This document shows positions 53,061-62,214 of a DNA stretch of 64,000 nt, piece after piece (the stretch's first letter is position 1; every line of letters starts with the position of its first letter). The position numbers were made by a program, and so were the translations under genes. The notes below the pieces were generated by a model. That model had not been told where the DNA came from and made no database searches. It saw nothing but the letters and a program-made list of their open reading frames with translations. Location of the stretch: the NCBI GenBank assembly GCA_045106435.1, contig JBGCEN010000317.1, forward strand, positions 1 through 64,000. The letters run 5' to 3'. Source of the DNA: JBCCIM01 sp045106435. Its GTDB lineage: Bacteria > Bacteroidota > Rhodothermia > Rhodothermales > JAHQVL01.

Positions 53061-54041
53061 CTAAAGATGCGGATGAATACGCTTCAGGCCAGGCAAGCGC
53101 TTGAGCTTGTCCTGGAAAAGCCTTAATTCTGCAATTTGGTAGATGAATCCGTAGGAAATCCGCATCATATCACCCCCCATTCGTTTTAACGAAAACGGTG
53201 TGGCTTTCAGGTCATCAAGCAACTCTTTTTGCTCATATCCAACTGTATACAGACGTTCCTTTCCTATCCATTTAAGGTACGATTTGCACCATGATTTTCG
53301 GATTGGATTTCTCAGAGAGCCTTTCCACTTGTTAAGCGGCTTATCGCTGATGCTTTTATAAGACTTTGTGCCCGTCGGGTCGCCCATGTCTCCTTGTAGA
53401 TCGACACTTTGAAAGTCCTCAATCATTATCGATTGAAAGGGGAGGTCCAGGTATGCGCAGATCTTTTGCGTAGTTGTTTCCGGGTCTTTCAGGAGATCCT
53501 CGTAATTGACGCCGAGCACACGGTCTTTATTATCTGTGTATGCCTTCACCAGTTTGGCAAATCCTTCAAATAAATCAACTTTGAAAAAGTAGAGATACCA
53601 ATGACCTCTATGCCAGGTGTCTAGCATAGAGGCAATGATTGAAAGTGGATTTCTCCAGAGAAAGATGAACTTGGCATCTGGAAATACTTCCATGATTTCT
53701 TCAACAACAAGATGGTATCGCGGCGTTTTGTCGAGGAAATACACTGCGCCTTTTTCCGCTCGCCGGTTGTACAGGTTTAGCGTGAAATCCTGTATTTCAG
53801 ACAGAAACGCCGGCCGGCCTCCGTCGATGGAGGTGTAGAAGTCTTTGATGGCATCGACAACGGCATTTTGGTCGTAGTTGGTATAAATGCCTTCACTGCG
53901 CAGCGTGCTTAACATGGGGAGCAGCAACCAGGGCTCCGCGGCCGTATCTATCTTGTCGTGCTTGGCAAGAATACGCTGCAGCAGTGTAGAGCCGCTGCGT
54001 GGCAATGAAAAGAGAAATATGGGTGCGACAGATTCAGACAC
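53061..54041 (-). CDS. PAPS-dependent sulfotransferase
   Basis: 326 residues. The 5'-phosphosulfate binding loop is SLPRSGSTLLQR at residues 13-24 and the 3'-phosphate site is FLWRNPLSIIASM (about 128-140). The rest is a P-loop-like alpha/beta fold with a C-terminal aromatic/basic tail. It should move a sulfo group from PAPS to a sugar hydroxyl of the polysaccharide. It starts with GTG immediately after the TAA of the flippase gene (zero spacing), so translation is coupled. PAPS is supplied by the sat-cysC gene of the same locus. Confidence 0.88.
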   Translation of the reverse strand: MSESVAPIFLFSLPRSGSTLLQRILAKHDKIDTAAEPWLLLPMLSTLRSEGIYTNYDQNAVVDAIKDFYTSIDGGRPAFLSEIQDFTLNLYNRRAEKGAVYFLDKTPRYHLVVEEIMEVFPDAKFIFLWRNPLSIIASMLDTWHRGHWYLYFFKVDLFEGFAKLVKAYTDNKDRVLGVNYEDLLKDPETTTQKICAYLDLPFQSIMIEDFQSVDLQGDMGDPTGTKSYKSISDKPLNKWKGSLRNPIRKSWCKSYLKWIGKERLYTVGYEQKELLDDLKATPFSLKRMGGDMMRISYGFIYQIAELRLFQDKLKRLPGLKRIHPHL

Positions 54042-55439
54042 TTAAGATGCTTTCTTGTTTTTAGGCCACCACAACGCGAAACTTACAATTTTAAGTCGAT
54101 ACCAAACTACCATTGCAGCACCAATATTCCACAACAAGGTCGTAACAATCGTTGCAATGGCGGCTCCCTTGATGCCCATACTGGTGATCAGTATGCCATT
54201 GAGAACCAAATTGAGTAATGCACCGATAGCCATGATCTTTGCCGCATCCCGTTGATGGCCCGTCATATTTAAAAGCAATACAGCTGGGCCGGCGCAGGCA
54301 TTGAAAATTTGACCGAAAATAAGGATTCTAAGCAGGGGAATAGGTTCAACATATTCAGCGCCGAAAAGTAAAGGCAAGAAGTCGGCAGCAAAATAGAGAA
54401 TAAGTCCACCAATGATGGAAAGCGCGAACACTGCATTTGCGCCTAATGAAACGATGCGTTGTAATTCCTGACGCTTATTGTTTGCGTGTAAATCCGCTAC
54501 AATAGGGTGGAGAATACCATTCATTGCCGTTAGGGCAATAACGATGGCTGCAGCTACTTGTGAGGCAATCCGGTATACGCCAACCGCATCAGTGTTGAGC
54601 ATAATGCCAAGCATTAAGCTGTCTGCCGAGATCAGAACATAGTTAAACCCTGATGTCAGCATCATGTCTTGCGAGGTACTAAACCACTCTTTTTTGTTGT
54701 ATTCGGGCTGGGCAGTACCAACTTGCTTTGGGACGGCAGATTTGACGAGGTAGTAAGAAAGGAAAACTGCGCAGATGGTGGCCGCCAGATTGATGAAAAT
54801 CGCGAGTTCTGCGTGTAGGACAATGTCGCCGGCTTCTCTTGTAATGCGGCCTATATCTGTCCAGTAATATGTAATGATCATCGCGATTGCGATCAGCGCC
54901 GGCCGCAGGGTGCGCATGGATAGCTGCGACAAAACAACGCGTTTCAAGCCATCTAGCATGCCTTCCTGGATCTCCAGACGTGCCACCAGGGGTAAAAAAA
55001 GCAGGGCAATTAACAGGCAGTTGTAAAAAGCGTCATCGCCGTATTTTGCGATGATATAGGAGCGGGAAAGGTAAATAATGAGCCCAAAGCCCAGGGAGAG
55101 ACCAATGGCAATTTTGAACGAGGTTCGCTGGCTGTATCTGACAAATCCATTGATCAATCCCCATTCTTTTTTTGATCGATAGGAAGCTATATAGCGGATC
55201 GCAGACTTATTAAAACCATACCGTGCAATAATCAGGCACGTGCTCAGACAGGCAATAGCAAAGGAATAGGCTCCCCATTCTTGTTTACCAAGCAAACGGG
55301 TGAGCGCCATTGTGGAAGCGAAGATGACCAGTGTGGAGAGCATCTTGATCAAAAACCCGCCACCTGATCCACGAATAAACTGGGCCAGATTGTCCTGTCC
55401 TTTTAAGCGCTCTATCCAGTTTTTCGAGTTACTTGACAT
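54042..55439 (-). CDS. wzx: Wzx-type polysaccharide flippase
   Basis: 465 residues with about 12-14 hydrophobic segments and the polysaccharide-transporter signature (GGFLIKMLSTLVIFASTMALTRLLGKQEWG-like opening). Family members flip the lipid-linked repeat unit from the cytosolic to the periplasmic face. The N-terminal AYSFAIACLSTCLIIARYGFNKSAIRY block and C-terminal MSIGALLN/ATIVTTLLWNIG-type helices fit the MATE/MVF superfamily. Together with the Wzy-like gene it shows a Wzx/Wzy-dependent pathway. Confidence 0.88.
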   Translation of the reverse strand: MSSNSKNWIERLKGQDNLAQFIRGSGGGFLIKMLSTLVIFASTMALTRLLGKQEWGAYSFAIACLSTCLIIARYGFNKSAIRYIASYRSKKEWGLINGFVRYSQRTSFKIAIGLSLGFGLIIYLSRSYIIAKYGDDAFYNCLLIALLFLPLVARLEIQEGMLDGLKRVVLSQLSMRTLRPALIAIAMIITYYWTDIGRITREAGDIVLHAELAIFINLAATICAVFLSYYLVKSAVPKQVGTAQPEYNKKEWFSTSQDMMLTSGFNYVLISADSLMLGIMLNTDAVGVYRIASQVAAAIVIALTAMNGILHPIVADLHANNKRQELQRIVSLGANAVFALSIIGGLILYFAADFLPLLFGAEYVEPIPLLRILIFGQIFNACAGPAVLLLNMTGHQRDAAKIMAIGALLNLVLNGILITSMGIKGAAIATIVTTLLWNIGAAMVVWYRLKIVSFALWWPKNKKAS

Positions 55440-55668
55440 GGGAATGCTTCATCTCCTCTAGGTCGTAAAACCTACTAATCAATACGCGCTGCACTAATAA
55501 TAATCTTGAAAAGAAATGCTTTGCTTAATGAAATGAGTTATTAATTATTCAATGAGTTCTTCGTTCAATCCAGAGACTATTTCAACCATACAACAGGTTG
55601 ATATCAGCATTGAGATGCTATTTATATAAAAATAATCATCATTCTTACATCCCAAAACTTACAACCGA

Positions 55669-55693
55669 ATACTGGCGACTGAAAACTGCAGTT
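55669..55693. repeat. Second copy of the CTG-heptad element
   Basis: The sequence around accgaatactg followed by 7-bp-spaced CTG units (CTGGCGA, CTGAAAA, CTGCAGT) matches the right arm of the repeat at 47420-47452, which also begins accgaatactg. It lies just downstream of the second sulfotransferase gene. Confidence 0.6.
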
Positions 55694-55698
55694 AACCC

Positions 55699-56523
55699 CT
55701 AAACTTCCAATTCATTATATACGCCGGCGTAGCCCCATCTTTGCAATACGTCACCCAGTTTGTCTTCCAGAAGCTTGATGTTTTCATCAGAGAGCTCATT
55801 TCTCCATGAATCTACCTGGCCTTTGCGGAAGGTGTGCCGGCCTGGGCCAAATAGCTCATCTGCAACACCGGTTGACTTCGACTCAGGAATTTCAAGCCAT
55901 TGGCAGAGATTGCTTACCGTTTGCTCCTGGGATTCAATGGTGCCGCCTCCTTTGCTTCCCACAAGGTCCTCAAAACGAATCTTTAATACCTGGTCAGAGG
56001 AAAGCCATCCATCGAGGGCAAGGCATCTGGTACGAAGTGGTTCGAGGTATGCTTTCTTAAACCGGTGTCCTTCCAGAACATACTGGAATTTCTGTTCTTC
56101 GCTTAGATCCTTGAATTCACTATGTAATACATGCTCTTTGAGTTTTGTCACATAGTGCACAAAAGAGACCAATACAGCACGGGGATCACGGTGGACAACA
56201 ATAGGGGCAATGCCATGCTCCAGAATTGCGTCCAATAAAGCTGTCGAATACCCAACGTGTGCTGTAAAAAAGGTGTTAGGTTTCCCTTTTTTTAGCCGGT
56301 TGCGAACAATGCGTTTGGATACCTCAACGGGCGTATCAATGCCCAGCAGGTACCCTTGCGAGAATGGATACCACGCCATTCTTCGGAATTTACTTAACAT
56401 GCTCGGGCTAATCACTTGAGCAGAACCCAAATGGTCAAGCTCGGAATAACCCATGAGCTTGAGGCATTTGGCTGTCAGGTGTGTACCTGATTTAGGAAGG
56501 GAGTTAATAAAAGCTTTTCTCAT
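55699..56523 (-). CDS. PAPS-dependent sulfotransferase (Sulfotransfer_1 type)
   Basis: 274 residues. 5'-phosphosulfate loop SLPKSGTHLTAK (8-19), the 3'-phosphate site VVHRDPRAVLVSF (about 110-122), and the C-terminal RKGQVDSWRNELSDEN, matching the conserved RKG-x-x-G-x-W region of cytosolic-type sulfotransferases. It is more canonical than, and distinct from, the sulfotransferase at 53061. Two different enzymes suggest sulfation at two positions or on two sugars of the repeat unit. Confidence 0.88.
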   Translation of the reverse strand: MRKAFINSLPKSGTHLTAKCLKLMGYSELDHLGSAQVISPSMLSKFRRMAWYPFSQGYLLGIDTPVEVSKRIVRNRLKKGKPNTFFTAHVGYSTALLDAILEHGIAPIVVHRDPRAVLVSFVHYVTKLKEHVLHSEFKDLSEEQKFQYVLEGHRFKKAYLEPLRTRCLALDGWLSSDQVLKIRFEDLVGSKGGGTIESQEQTVSNLCQWLEIPESKSTGVADELFGPGRHTFRKGQVDSWRNELSDENIKLLEDKLGDVLQRWGYAGVYNELEV

Positions 56524-56578
56524 AATATTATAATACTACACAATACTGATGGCCACGCAGTCAATATGTTGAATATAC

Positions 56579-58021
56579 TTATGCATTATAGTGTGCATTC
56601 ATAGCGCGCATGTATTGATGCATGGCTATTTTTTGTTCAGTATGGTTTAGGCTTATCGCCATGCCGAGCCCCACAAACATCCATGTAAATGGTTCGAAAT
56701 CGTAAGCGATATAATAGGCCGATGAGCCCAGAATAATTACGAGTGCAAGCAGGCAAGTCATTTTATAGAATGGATCAGCCGTCTCTTTATAGGTTCTTTT
56801 TAATCTAACATACATCTGAATAACAAAACCTAAATAGAGTAGCAGGCCGATGAGTCCAACTTGATATAGTAGCTGGACATATTGGTTATGGAGCATTTTA
56901 GTCACAATCAATCCGTTCGGCGCGCGCATCATGAAGTAATTTCCGAGGCCTTTGCCCTCGAGTAAATGCGCGCTTGATTGCTTAATGGCATCGAGCCAAA
57001 TGAGATAACGCCAGTTTGCCGTCTCATCTTTGGTCGGATCTGTTAAGGCTACCAGGCGCTCTTCCATGAAGCCGACCAGGTCCAGATCATCATAAAAAAA
57101 GTTGATCAAGAGGAGGGCTGTGAAAGCAGCCATCCCCATCTTCATCAGATTGCCCAGCTTTAAATGTCCCATGAGAAACAGCACAAACATCGATACCATG
57201 GCTGCAAGCCAGACGGACCTATGGCTAGCAATAACCGTGAGGGCCATCGATAGGGCAATGAGTGTGGCAAACCAAAAATTACCATACTTCCAGAATCCAT
57301 AGCGCTGCATTAAGTAAATGCCAAGTGTACCCCAGACAAGGCCAAGTGAGCCATGCTGATACAGCCATTTTGCATACGCTGCAAATCTGAATTTATGTAC
57401 GTAGCCGCCACGGAATAACCCAATGGCAATCATGATCATGGTCACCCATATCAGGACCTTGAACATTTTCCATTGCTCAGCCCGTGTAGCCGCAAAGATC
57501 ACGATGTAAGGGATGATCAATATCTCCCTGAAATACGTTCTGAACTCACCCAGTGGGCTAACCAGACCAAACATGGAGGCTGATCTGGCGAGTTCAAAAA
57601 TCATCCAGAGCATAAAGATACTCCAGATTGACATCTCCTTGAAGAATGCTCTTTTCGCCCTTGGATCGCCGATAAAGAGCTTTGCCATCATGGCGGACAA
57701 CATGCTGAATAATATGGGGTCTCCATATAACATATCGATGCCGCCGCCAATATTTATCGATGGCTCTATGTATTTGGAATAGTCCCAAATGATCATTTCA
57801 ACCATGACCTGGGTAGAGAATGCCCACAAGGCTATCATAAAAGAAGGATAGCGATAGGCAATCACAAAGAAGATAAGTGCAGCACACAGGCCATTCAGCA
57901 GGATGACGATTTTCTCGCCGCCGAACACAAGAATGGCAAAAAACAAAACGGCACCAATGCAGAGCGCAATGAGCTCTACCGGGCTCCATTTGCTTCCTAT
58001 GTTTTCCAAAAGGCTGGACAT
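56579..58021 (-). CDS. wzy: O-antigen ligase/Wzy-like polysaccharide polymerase
   Basis: 480 residues with about 11-12 hydrophobic segments and one large periplasmic loop near residues 300-345 (DDLDLVGFMEERLVALTDPTKDETANWRY region), followed by EGKGLGNYFMMRAPNG and the HNQYVQLLYQVGLIGLLLY block typical of the Wzy_C/O-antigen ligase family. It should polymerise flipped repeat units in the periplasm. Ligase and polymerase share this fold, so the Wzy reading relies on context. Confidence 0.82.
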   Translation of the reverse strand: MSSLLENIGSKWSPVELIALCIGAVLFFAILVFGGEKIVILLNGLCAALIFFVIAYRYPSFMIALWAFSTQVMVEMIIWDYSKYIEPSINIGGGIDMLYGDPILFSMLSAMMAKLFIGDPRAKRAFFKEMSIWSIFMLWMIFELARSASMFGLVSPLGEFRTYFREILIIPYIVIFAATRAEQWKMFKVLIWVTMIMIAIGLFRGGYVHKFRFAAYAKWLYQHGSLGLVWGTLGIYLMQRYGFWKYGNFWFATLIALSMALTVIASHRSVWLAAMVSMFVLFLMGHLKLGNLMKMGMAAFTALLLINFFYDDLDLVGFMEERLVALTDPTKDETANWRYLIWLDAIKQSSAHLLEGKGLGNYFMMRAPNGLIVTKMLHNQYVQLLYQVGLIGLLLYLGFVIQMYVRLKRTYKETADPFYKMTCLLALVIILGSSAYYIAYDFEPFTWMFVGLGMAISLNHTEQKIAMHQYMRAMNAHYNA

Positions 58022-58200
58022 TGGGTGACGTCTAAAAAGTAAATATTATATCGAAAAATTCTGGCTAGCCGGCACATTTTGTTTTTTTGTTAGCTAGGCC
58101 GGCTACCTTAAAAAGTTTTTATACTATTGATATATCGACTGCAATATTGTAGTCATCAGTTTTGTTGCCTAAACAATCTACAAAGATATCAATTCTATTG
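58022..58200. other. Gap with imperfect stem-loop downstream of the PhoD-like gene
   Basis: Between about 58062 and 58105 two copies of a tagccggc core face each other around a T-rich loop, with a single-base bulge. On the minus strand it is followed by a short run of T, so it may end the PhoD-like transcript. Two GCCGGC palindromes fall inside. Confidence 0.4.
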
Positions 58201-60999
58201 TTATGCCAACGCTGATGTTTGGATAATAAGCGACACCGCCTTTACGTCTGAGTAGGCAGTGACCAAAAGCGGTGTTTGCGGCATTACGCTGTTTAGTCTC
58301 GTTAATGGCATCGTTCCGTCCAGACCTGTTCGCGTACCGCGGATCAGTTCACCGGACAGGGTACTAATTTGTACATCCGCATCGGGTATTAACAATGTGG
58401 CTGGTAAGGCACTGGTTGGCCGGCGTCCTGTGTCTTTTGATGCAAGATAGAGCGCACTGCCTCCGCGTGGGTCCTCGTCTGGTGGATCTACCAGGTTTCG
58501 TATCGCGAGGCTCGTATTTGGATCCTCCAATTGCGGGTTAAATTCCATTTGGAGGAAATTCCAATAGAATACACCTTCTCTGCTTCTCAGGCTTGGTGAC
58601 TCATAATCTGCATGATATAATGCGTAAACTCGCAACGTGCGCCCGTCATAGTCTTCCATGCGTTCGCCAAAGTCTTCTTTGGGAGAGCGCCCGGAGCCCC
58701 GGCCAATAGGGCCAAAGCAACATTCTGGAAGTCTGTGCTCTTTGTTTACCATTATACAGCCGTTGTGTACATCACCGTAAACGGTTGTAATGCCTTCCCG
58801 ACTACCTAACAGATTTAAGACGCGGTCGGAAGCTGCTTTAACCCAGCCGGCATAGTCTGCAACAACACGATCTCGCTGCTCGAATTTTTGTCCTGTTTCG
58901 CTGTTTGTTTTTACGCCAGACCAAATGGTATGCAGTCCGTTGATGCCTGTAACGCAGACCAGCGGAGAGGCGTCGGTTTTTATCTGCTGTTCAAGCCAGC
59001 TAAATTGTTCTTCGCCGAGGAGGGTGCGCGTAGGGTTGGCGCGGTCATAGGCGTTGTCAAGATGCCCCCAGCCTTCGTCATCCCAGATGCGCGTGTCTTG
59101 TGACGTTCGCCAGAGCCTGGCATCCATGATGTAGATGCTGAAATCCTTGGCCGGCATTCGCCATTTGCGCCAGTTTTTAGGGTTGGAAACAGCGTCGGGT
59201 GCTTCGTCACCAGAAATCAGGTGTTGCACAATCTGAAAATTACGACGCATGTACGCCGGATCCTGGCCTGTATTTTCTTCTTTTCTGACAATCAACTGCT
59301 CTGGGCCTTTTACGTCATCCATTCCGAAGTCGTGATCTCCGGGGTTTATAACATTCCAGTGCCGCATCATTTGCCAGCGCGTGGTCGGGCCGGCGATGGT
59401 TGTGTTGATTACTTTATAGGCATCGTCCGTGCTGGGTGGAGCAAACATGAGCTCCAGGTACCAGACATCATCTTCCCAAAGCATCACCTGGAAGTCATAA
59501 GATTCAAGGTGTTGAAAAGCGCGAGGAGTCGGTTGGTCGTGTACGTACCAGGACTGATATTCTTGCCAATCAGGTAAGTCGGGGTTGTTTTTGTGTATAG
59601 AATGGCAGCTCAGTCCACAAATTTTGTAAGGTGCAACCAACTGAGGCAAGCGGCCGATATATTGTCCGGTGCGGGGTACTTTCCCAATAAAACCCGTCCC
59701 CGGACCAACGCTATTTGAGCCTATGCGGAGATCTTCAGTTACGTCGACACCGTCTTTCCATACAGTATAATATAGGGTTCGGCTATCAGGCGGGTAGGGG
59801 AGTTGTGCATCTAGCACTGCCGTGTTGCGCCTGAAGTTGTTTGTTACAATAGGTGCAACTGCTGCTACAGGAACGTTTGCCCAACCTTCTGCAGGAAATT
59901 CCGTGTCGGAAATTCTTAGCGCAACTTCCTGTCCATGATTCCTGAATATTGAGATGAATTTGCATTGCCATCCCGCTGCAGTTTTGGTCAGCGTGTCTCC
60001 AAGGGGATAACACACTTGAAGCTCATTGGTTGGAACACTGAGTTGGAGGTTTTCGCCAGGATCAAGTGAGATGTTAGAAACCTCAAAGTCAATCAATCCT
60101 CTTGCTACGAGACCGAAATACCCGTTGGTATACAACATCCGATTGACGCGTGGCAACTGAATTGTATGCCAGTCATCATCAATCTGCAGGATGGCAGAGA
60201 TATCAGCGTACTGCTCATCGTCGCCGGCTACAAAAAGGGTAATCGATCCGATAGCGCCGGCTTTAAGCTTGCCAAAATTTAGCGCCGCATTTTCGTCAAC
60301 TGGATTCAGGTCATCGGTGAGATGGCTGTAAAATCCAAAATTGGCGTCGTCTGAAACGAGCGCCATCCATGCGGCTTCTTTTGTGTTTTGACCGGGTAGC
60401 AGGGACTTGAGCAGCGAGACTTCCTGGCCGGTATTGCTCCCCGTCCAGCTTTCGTGCAGGCAGCTTGAGCCAAAAGCCAGGCCTAATACACCATATCCGG
60501 GCTGGGTTTGTAGTTCTTGTGCTTCAGACTGGTTTGCAGGCTTTGGTGCGTATTCTGGCAGGGCGAGAACCTTAAAATCAAAACGAATGGAGAAATTGCC
60601 AGAAAGCTGCCAGTCGCGCCGCCATATCATTCCAAAGGGTAAAGACGGATCACGATCTATGGGAATTTTTTGATCACGATGGGTTTCATAATGCCAGGGA
60701 AACCAGTCGCCGGGCCTTTTGTCGCCTTCATTGGTGAGCCGTCGCCGCAACACATTGTTTTTGATTTCCCAGTATCCAGGATTCATAGATTCCCATTCAT
60801 TACCAATGGAAAATGAATCACTGCGTTCGAAATCATCAATGACAAAAGCACTGCTTCGGGCGGGGAGGCCCGGTGTGCCAGTGTTCGACGATGGTTGTGT
60901 GCATGACGAAACAATGGCGCCACCGCCAAGGCTGGTGGCGCCAATCATTCCCATACGCTGGAGAAAATTCCTGCGGGAAACAGGCTTCGATTTACTCAT
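58201..60999 (-). CDS. TAT-exported PhoD-like phosphodiesterase with N-terminal jelly-roll domain
   Basis: 932 residues. Twin-arginine signal (SRRNFLQRMG) with a lipobox-like SSC; then a DUF1080-like beta-jelly-roll domain (about 50-320); then a PhoD-like metallophosphatase region with LWEDDVW, VINPGDHDFGMDD (metal ligands), MDARLWRTSQDTRIWDD, LLGEEQFSWLEQQI, GINGLHTIW and TVYGDVHNG; and a final beta-sandwich. PhoD enzymes cleave phosphodiesters such as teichoic acids. Here it sits inside the polysaccharide locus, between gmd and the polymerase, so it may act on a phosphate-bearing link of the glycan (inference). The first metal site is atypical (WEDDVW instead of GDYIYE). Confidence 0.7.
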   Translation of the reverse strand: MSKSKPVSRRNFLQRMGMIGATSLGGGAIVSSCTQPSSNTGTPGLPARSSAFVIDDFERSDSFSIGNEWESMNPGYWEIKNNVLRRRLTNEGDKRPGDWFPWHYETHRDQKIPIDRDPSLPFGMIWRRDWQLSGNFSIRFDFKVLALPEYAPKPANQSEAQELQTQPGYGVLGLAFGSSCLHESWTGSNTGQEVSLLKSLLPGQNTKEAAWMALVSDDANFGFYSHLTDDLNPVDENAALNFGKLKAGAIGSITLFVAGDDEQYADISAILQIDDDWHTIQLPRVNRMLYTNGYFGLVARGLIDFEVSNISLDPGENLQLSVPTNELQVCYPLGDTLTKTAAGWQCKFISIFRNHGQEVALRISDTEFPAEGWANVPVAAVAPIVTNNFRRNTAVLDAQLPYPPDSRTLYYTVWKDGVDVTEDLRIGSNSVGPGTGFIGKVPRTGQYIGRLPQLVAPYKICGLSCHSIHKNNPDLPDWQEYQSWYVHDQPTPRAFQHLESYDFQVMLWEDDVWYLELMFAPPSTDDAYKVINTTIAGPTTRWQMMRHWNVINPGDHDFGMDDVKGPEQLIVRKEENTGQDPAYMRRNFQIVQHLISGDEAPDAVSNPKNWRKWRMPAKDFSIYIMDARLWRTSQDTRIWDDEGWGHLDNAYDRANPTRTLLGEEQFSWLEQQIKTDASPLVCVTGINGLHTIWSGVKTNSETGQKFEQRDRVVADYAGWVKAASDRVLNLLGSREGITTVYGDVHNGCIMVNKEHRLPECCFGPIGRGSGRSPKEDFGERMEDYDGRTLRVYALYHADYESPSLRSREGVFYWNFLQMEFNPQLEDPNTSLAIRNLVDPPDEDPRGGSALYLASKDTGRRPTSALPATLLIPDADVQISTLSGELIRGTRTGLDGTMPLTRLNSVMPQTPLLVTAYSDVKAVSLIIQTSALA

Positions 61000-61018
61000 T
61001 GACTGGGATTGGTCGCGA

Positions 61019-62092
61019 TCAGGCAGGGTGATTTTCTTTGAGTGTCAGTTCTGCCTTTGCGGTAGCAAGGTCGGCTGCAACCATTTCGGCAACCATTTCT
61101 GCGAGGCTGCACTTGGGTGTCCAGTTCAATATCTCGCGTGCTTTTGCGGCATCTCCCAGGAGAAGTTCTACCTCGGTTGGGCGATAGTAGCGTGGATCTA
61201 CAGCCACCAGCTCTTCGCCGGTATCTTTCCTGTATCCTTTTTCTTCTTCATTCTTGCCTTCCCATGCAACTTCGATCCCTACGGAATTGAATGCTGCGTT
61301 ACAGAAATCTCGTACCGTTGTGGTTTCACCGGTTGCAAGGACAAAATCTTCAGGCTTGTCTTGCTGTAGCATTAACCACATGCCTTCAACATAGTCGCGC
61401 GCATGTCCCCAGTCTCTCTTTGCGTCGAGATTGCCAAGGAATAGTTTGTCCTGCAGGCCAATGCTGATACGTGCTGCAGCACGGGTAATTTTTCTTGTCA
61501 CAAAAGTCTCGCCACGGCGCGGGCTTTCGTGGTTGAATAGGATACCATTGCAAGCATACATATTGTATGCTTCACGATAGTTAACAGTGATCCAGTATCC
61601 GTAAAGTTTGGCTACGGCATACGGGCTTCTTGGATAGAAGGGGGTAGTTTCGCTCTGAGGAATTTCCTGGACTTTACCGTAAAGCTCTGATGTTGAAGCC
61701 TGGTAGAATCGCGTTTTTTCCTGCAGTCCGAGAATGCGAATGGCTTCAAGTAAGCGAAGAGTACCCAGTCCATCGGTATTTGCTGTATACTCAGGTGTTT
61801 CAAAACTGACCTGCACGTGGCTTTGTGCAGCCAGGTTGTAAATCTCGTCGGGCTGTACTTCCTGGACAATACGGATAAGATTCGTAGAGTCGGTCAGGTC
61901 GCCGTAGTGCAATTTGAATCGGGCACCGCTGTTGTGCGGATCTTCATAGATGTGATCAATCCGTTGTGTGTTAAAAGAACTTGCTCTTCTTTTAATCCCG
62001 TGGACTTCATATCCTTTTGCAAGCAAGAGCTCAGCTAGATAGGCTCCATCCTGACCCGTGACACCGGTGATTAATGCGCGCCGATTTTCCAT
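61019..62092 (-). CDS. gmd: GDP-mannose 4,6-dehydratase
   Basis: 357 residues. NADP-binding ALITGVTGQDGAYLAELLL (5-23), the RASSFNTQRIDHIYEDPH block, active-site STSELYGKVQE and YAVAKLYGYW (YxxxK), and NHESPRRGETFVTRKI. The enzyme converts GDP-mannose to GDP-4-keto-6-deoxymannose. The fcl gene directly upstream in the transcript (122 bp) completes GDP-L-fucose synthesis. Length and motifs agree with the family. Confidence 0.95.
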   Translation of the reverse strand: MENRRALITGVTGQDGAYLAELLLAKGYEVHGIKRRASSFNTQRIDHIYEDPHNSGARFKLHYGDLTDSTNLIRIVQEVQPDEIYNLAAQSHVQVSFETPEYTANTDGLGTLRLLEAIRILGLQEKTRFYQASTSELYGKVQEIPQSETTPFYPRSPYAVAKLYGYWITVNYREAYNMYACNGILFNHESPRRGETFVTRKITRAAARISIGLQDKLFLGNLDAKRDWGHARDYVEGMWLMLQQDKPEDFVLATGETTTVRDFCNAAFNSVGIEVAWEGKNEEEKGYRKDTGEELVAVDPRYYRPTEVELLLGDAAKAREILNWTPKCSLAEMVAEMVAADLATAKAELTLKENHPA

Positions 62093-62214
62093 TCTATTTC
62101 CTTATTTCTTTCCCTAATTAATAGATTTAGTTTTGTAATTACTGAGCCGGCAAATAAGATGCCGACAGGCTCAGCCAATTTGAACACAATAGGATGCTGT
62201 TATGAATAGATTGC

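Noticed and set aside
60719..61369. 216-codon plus-strand frame across the gmd/PhoD-like junction
   Set aside because: Shadow of two well-supported minus-strand genes; odd aromatic/Cys-rich composition.
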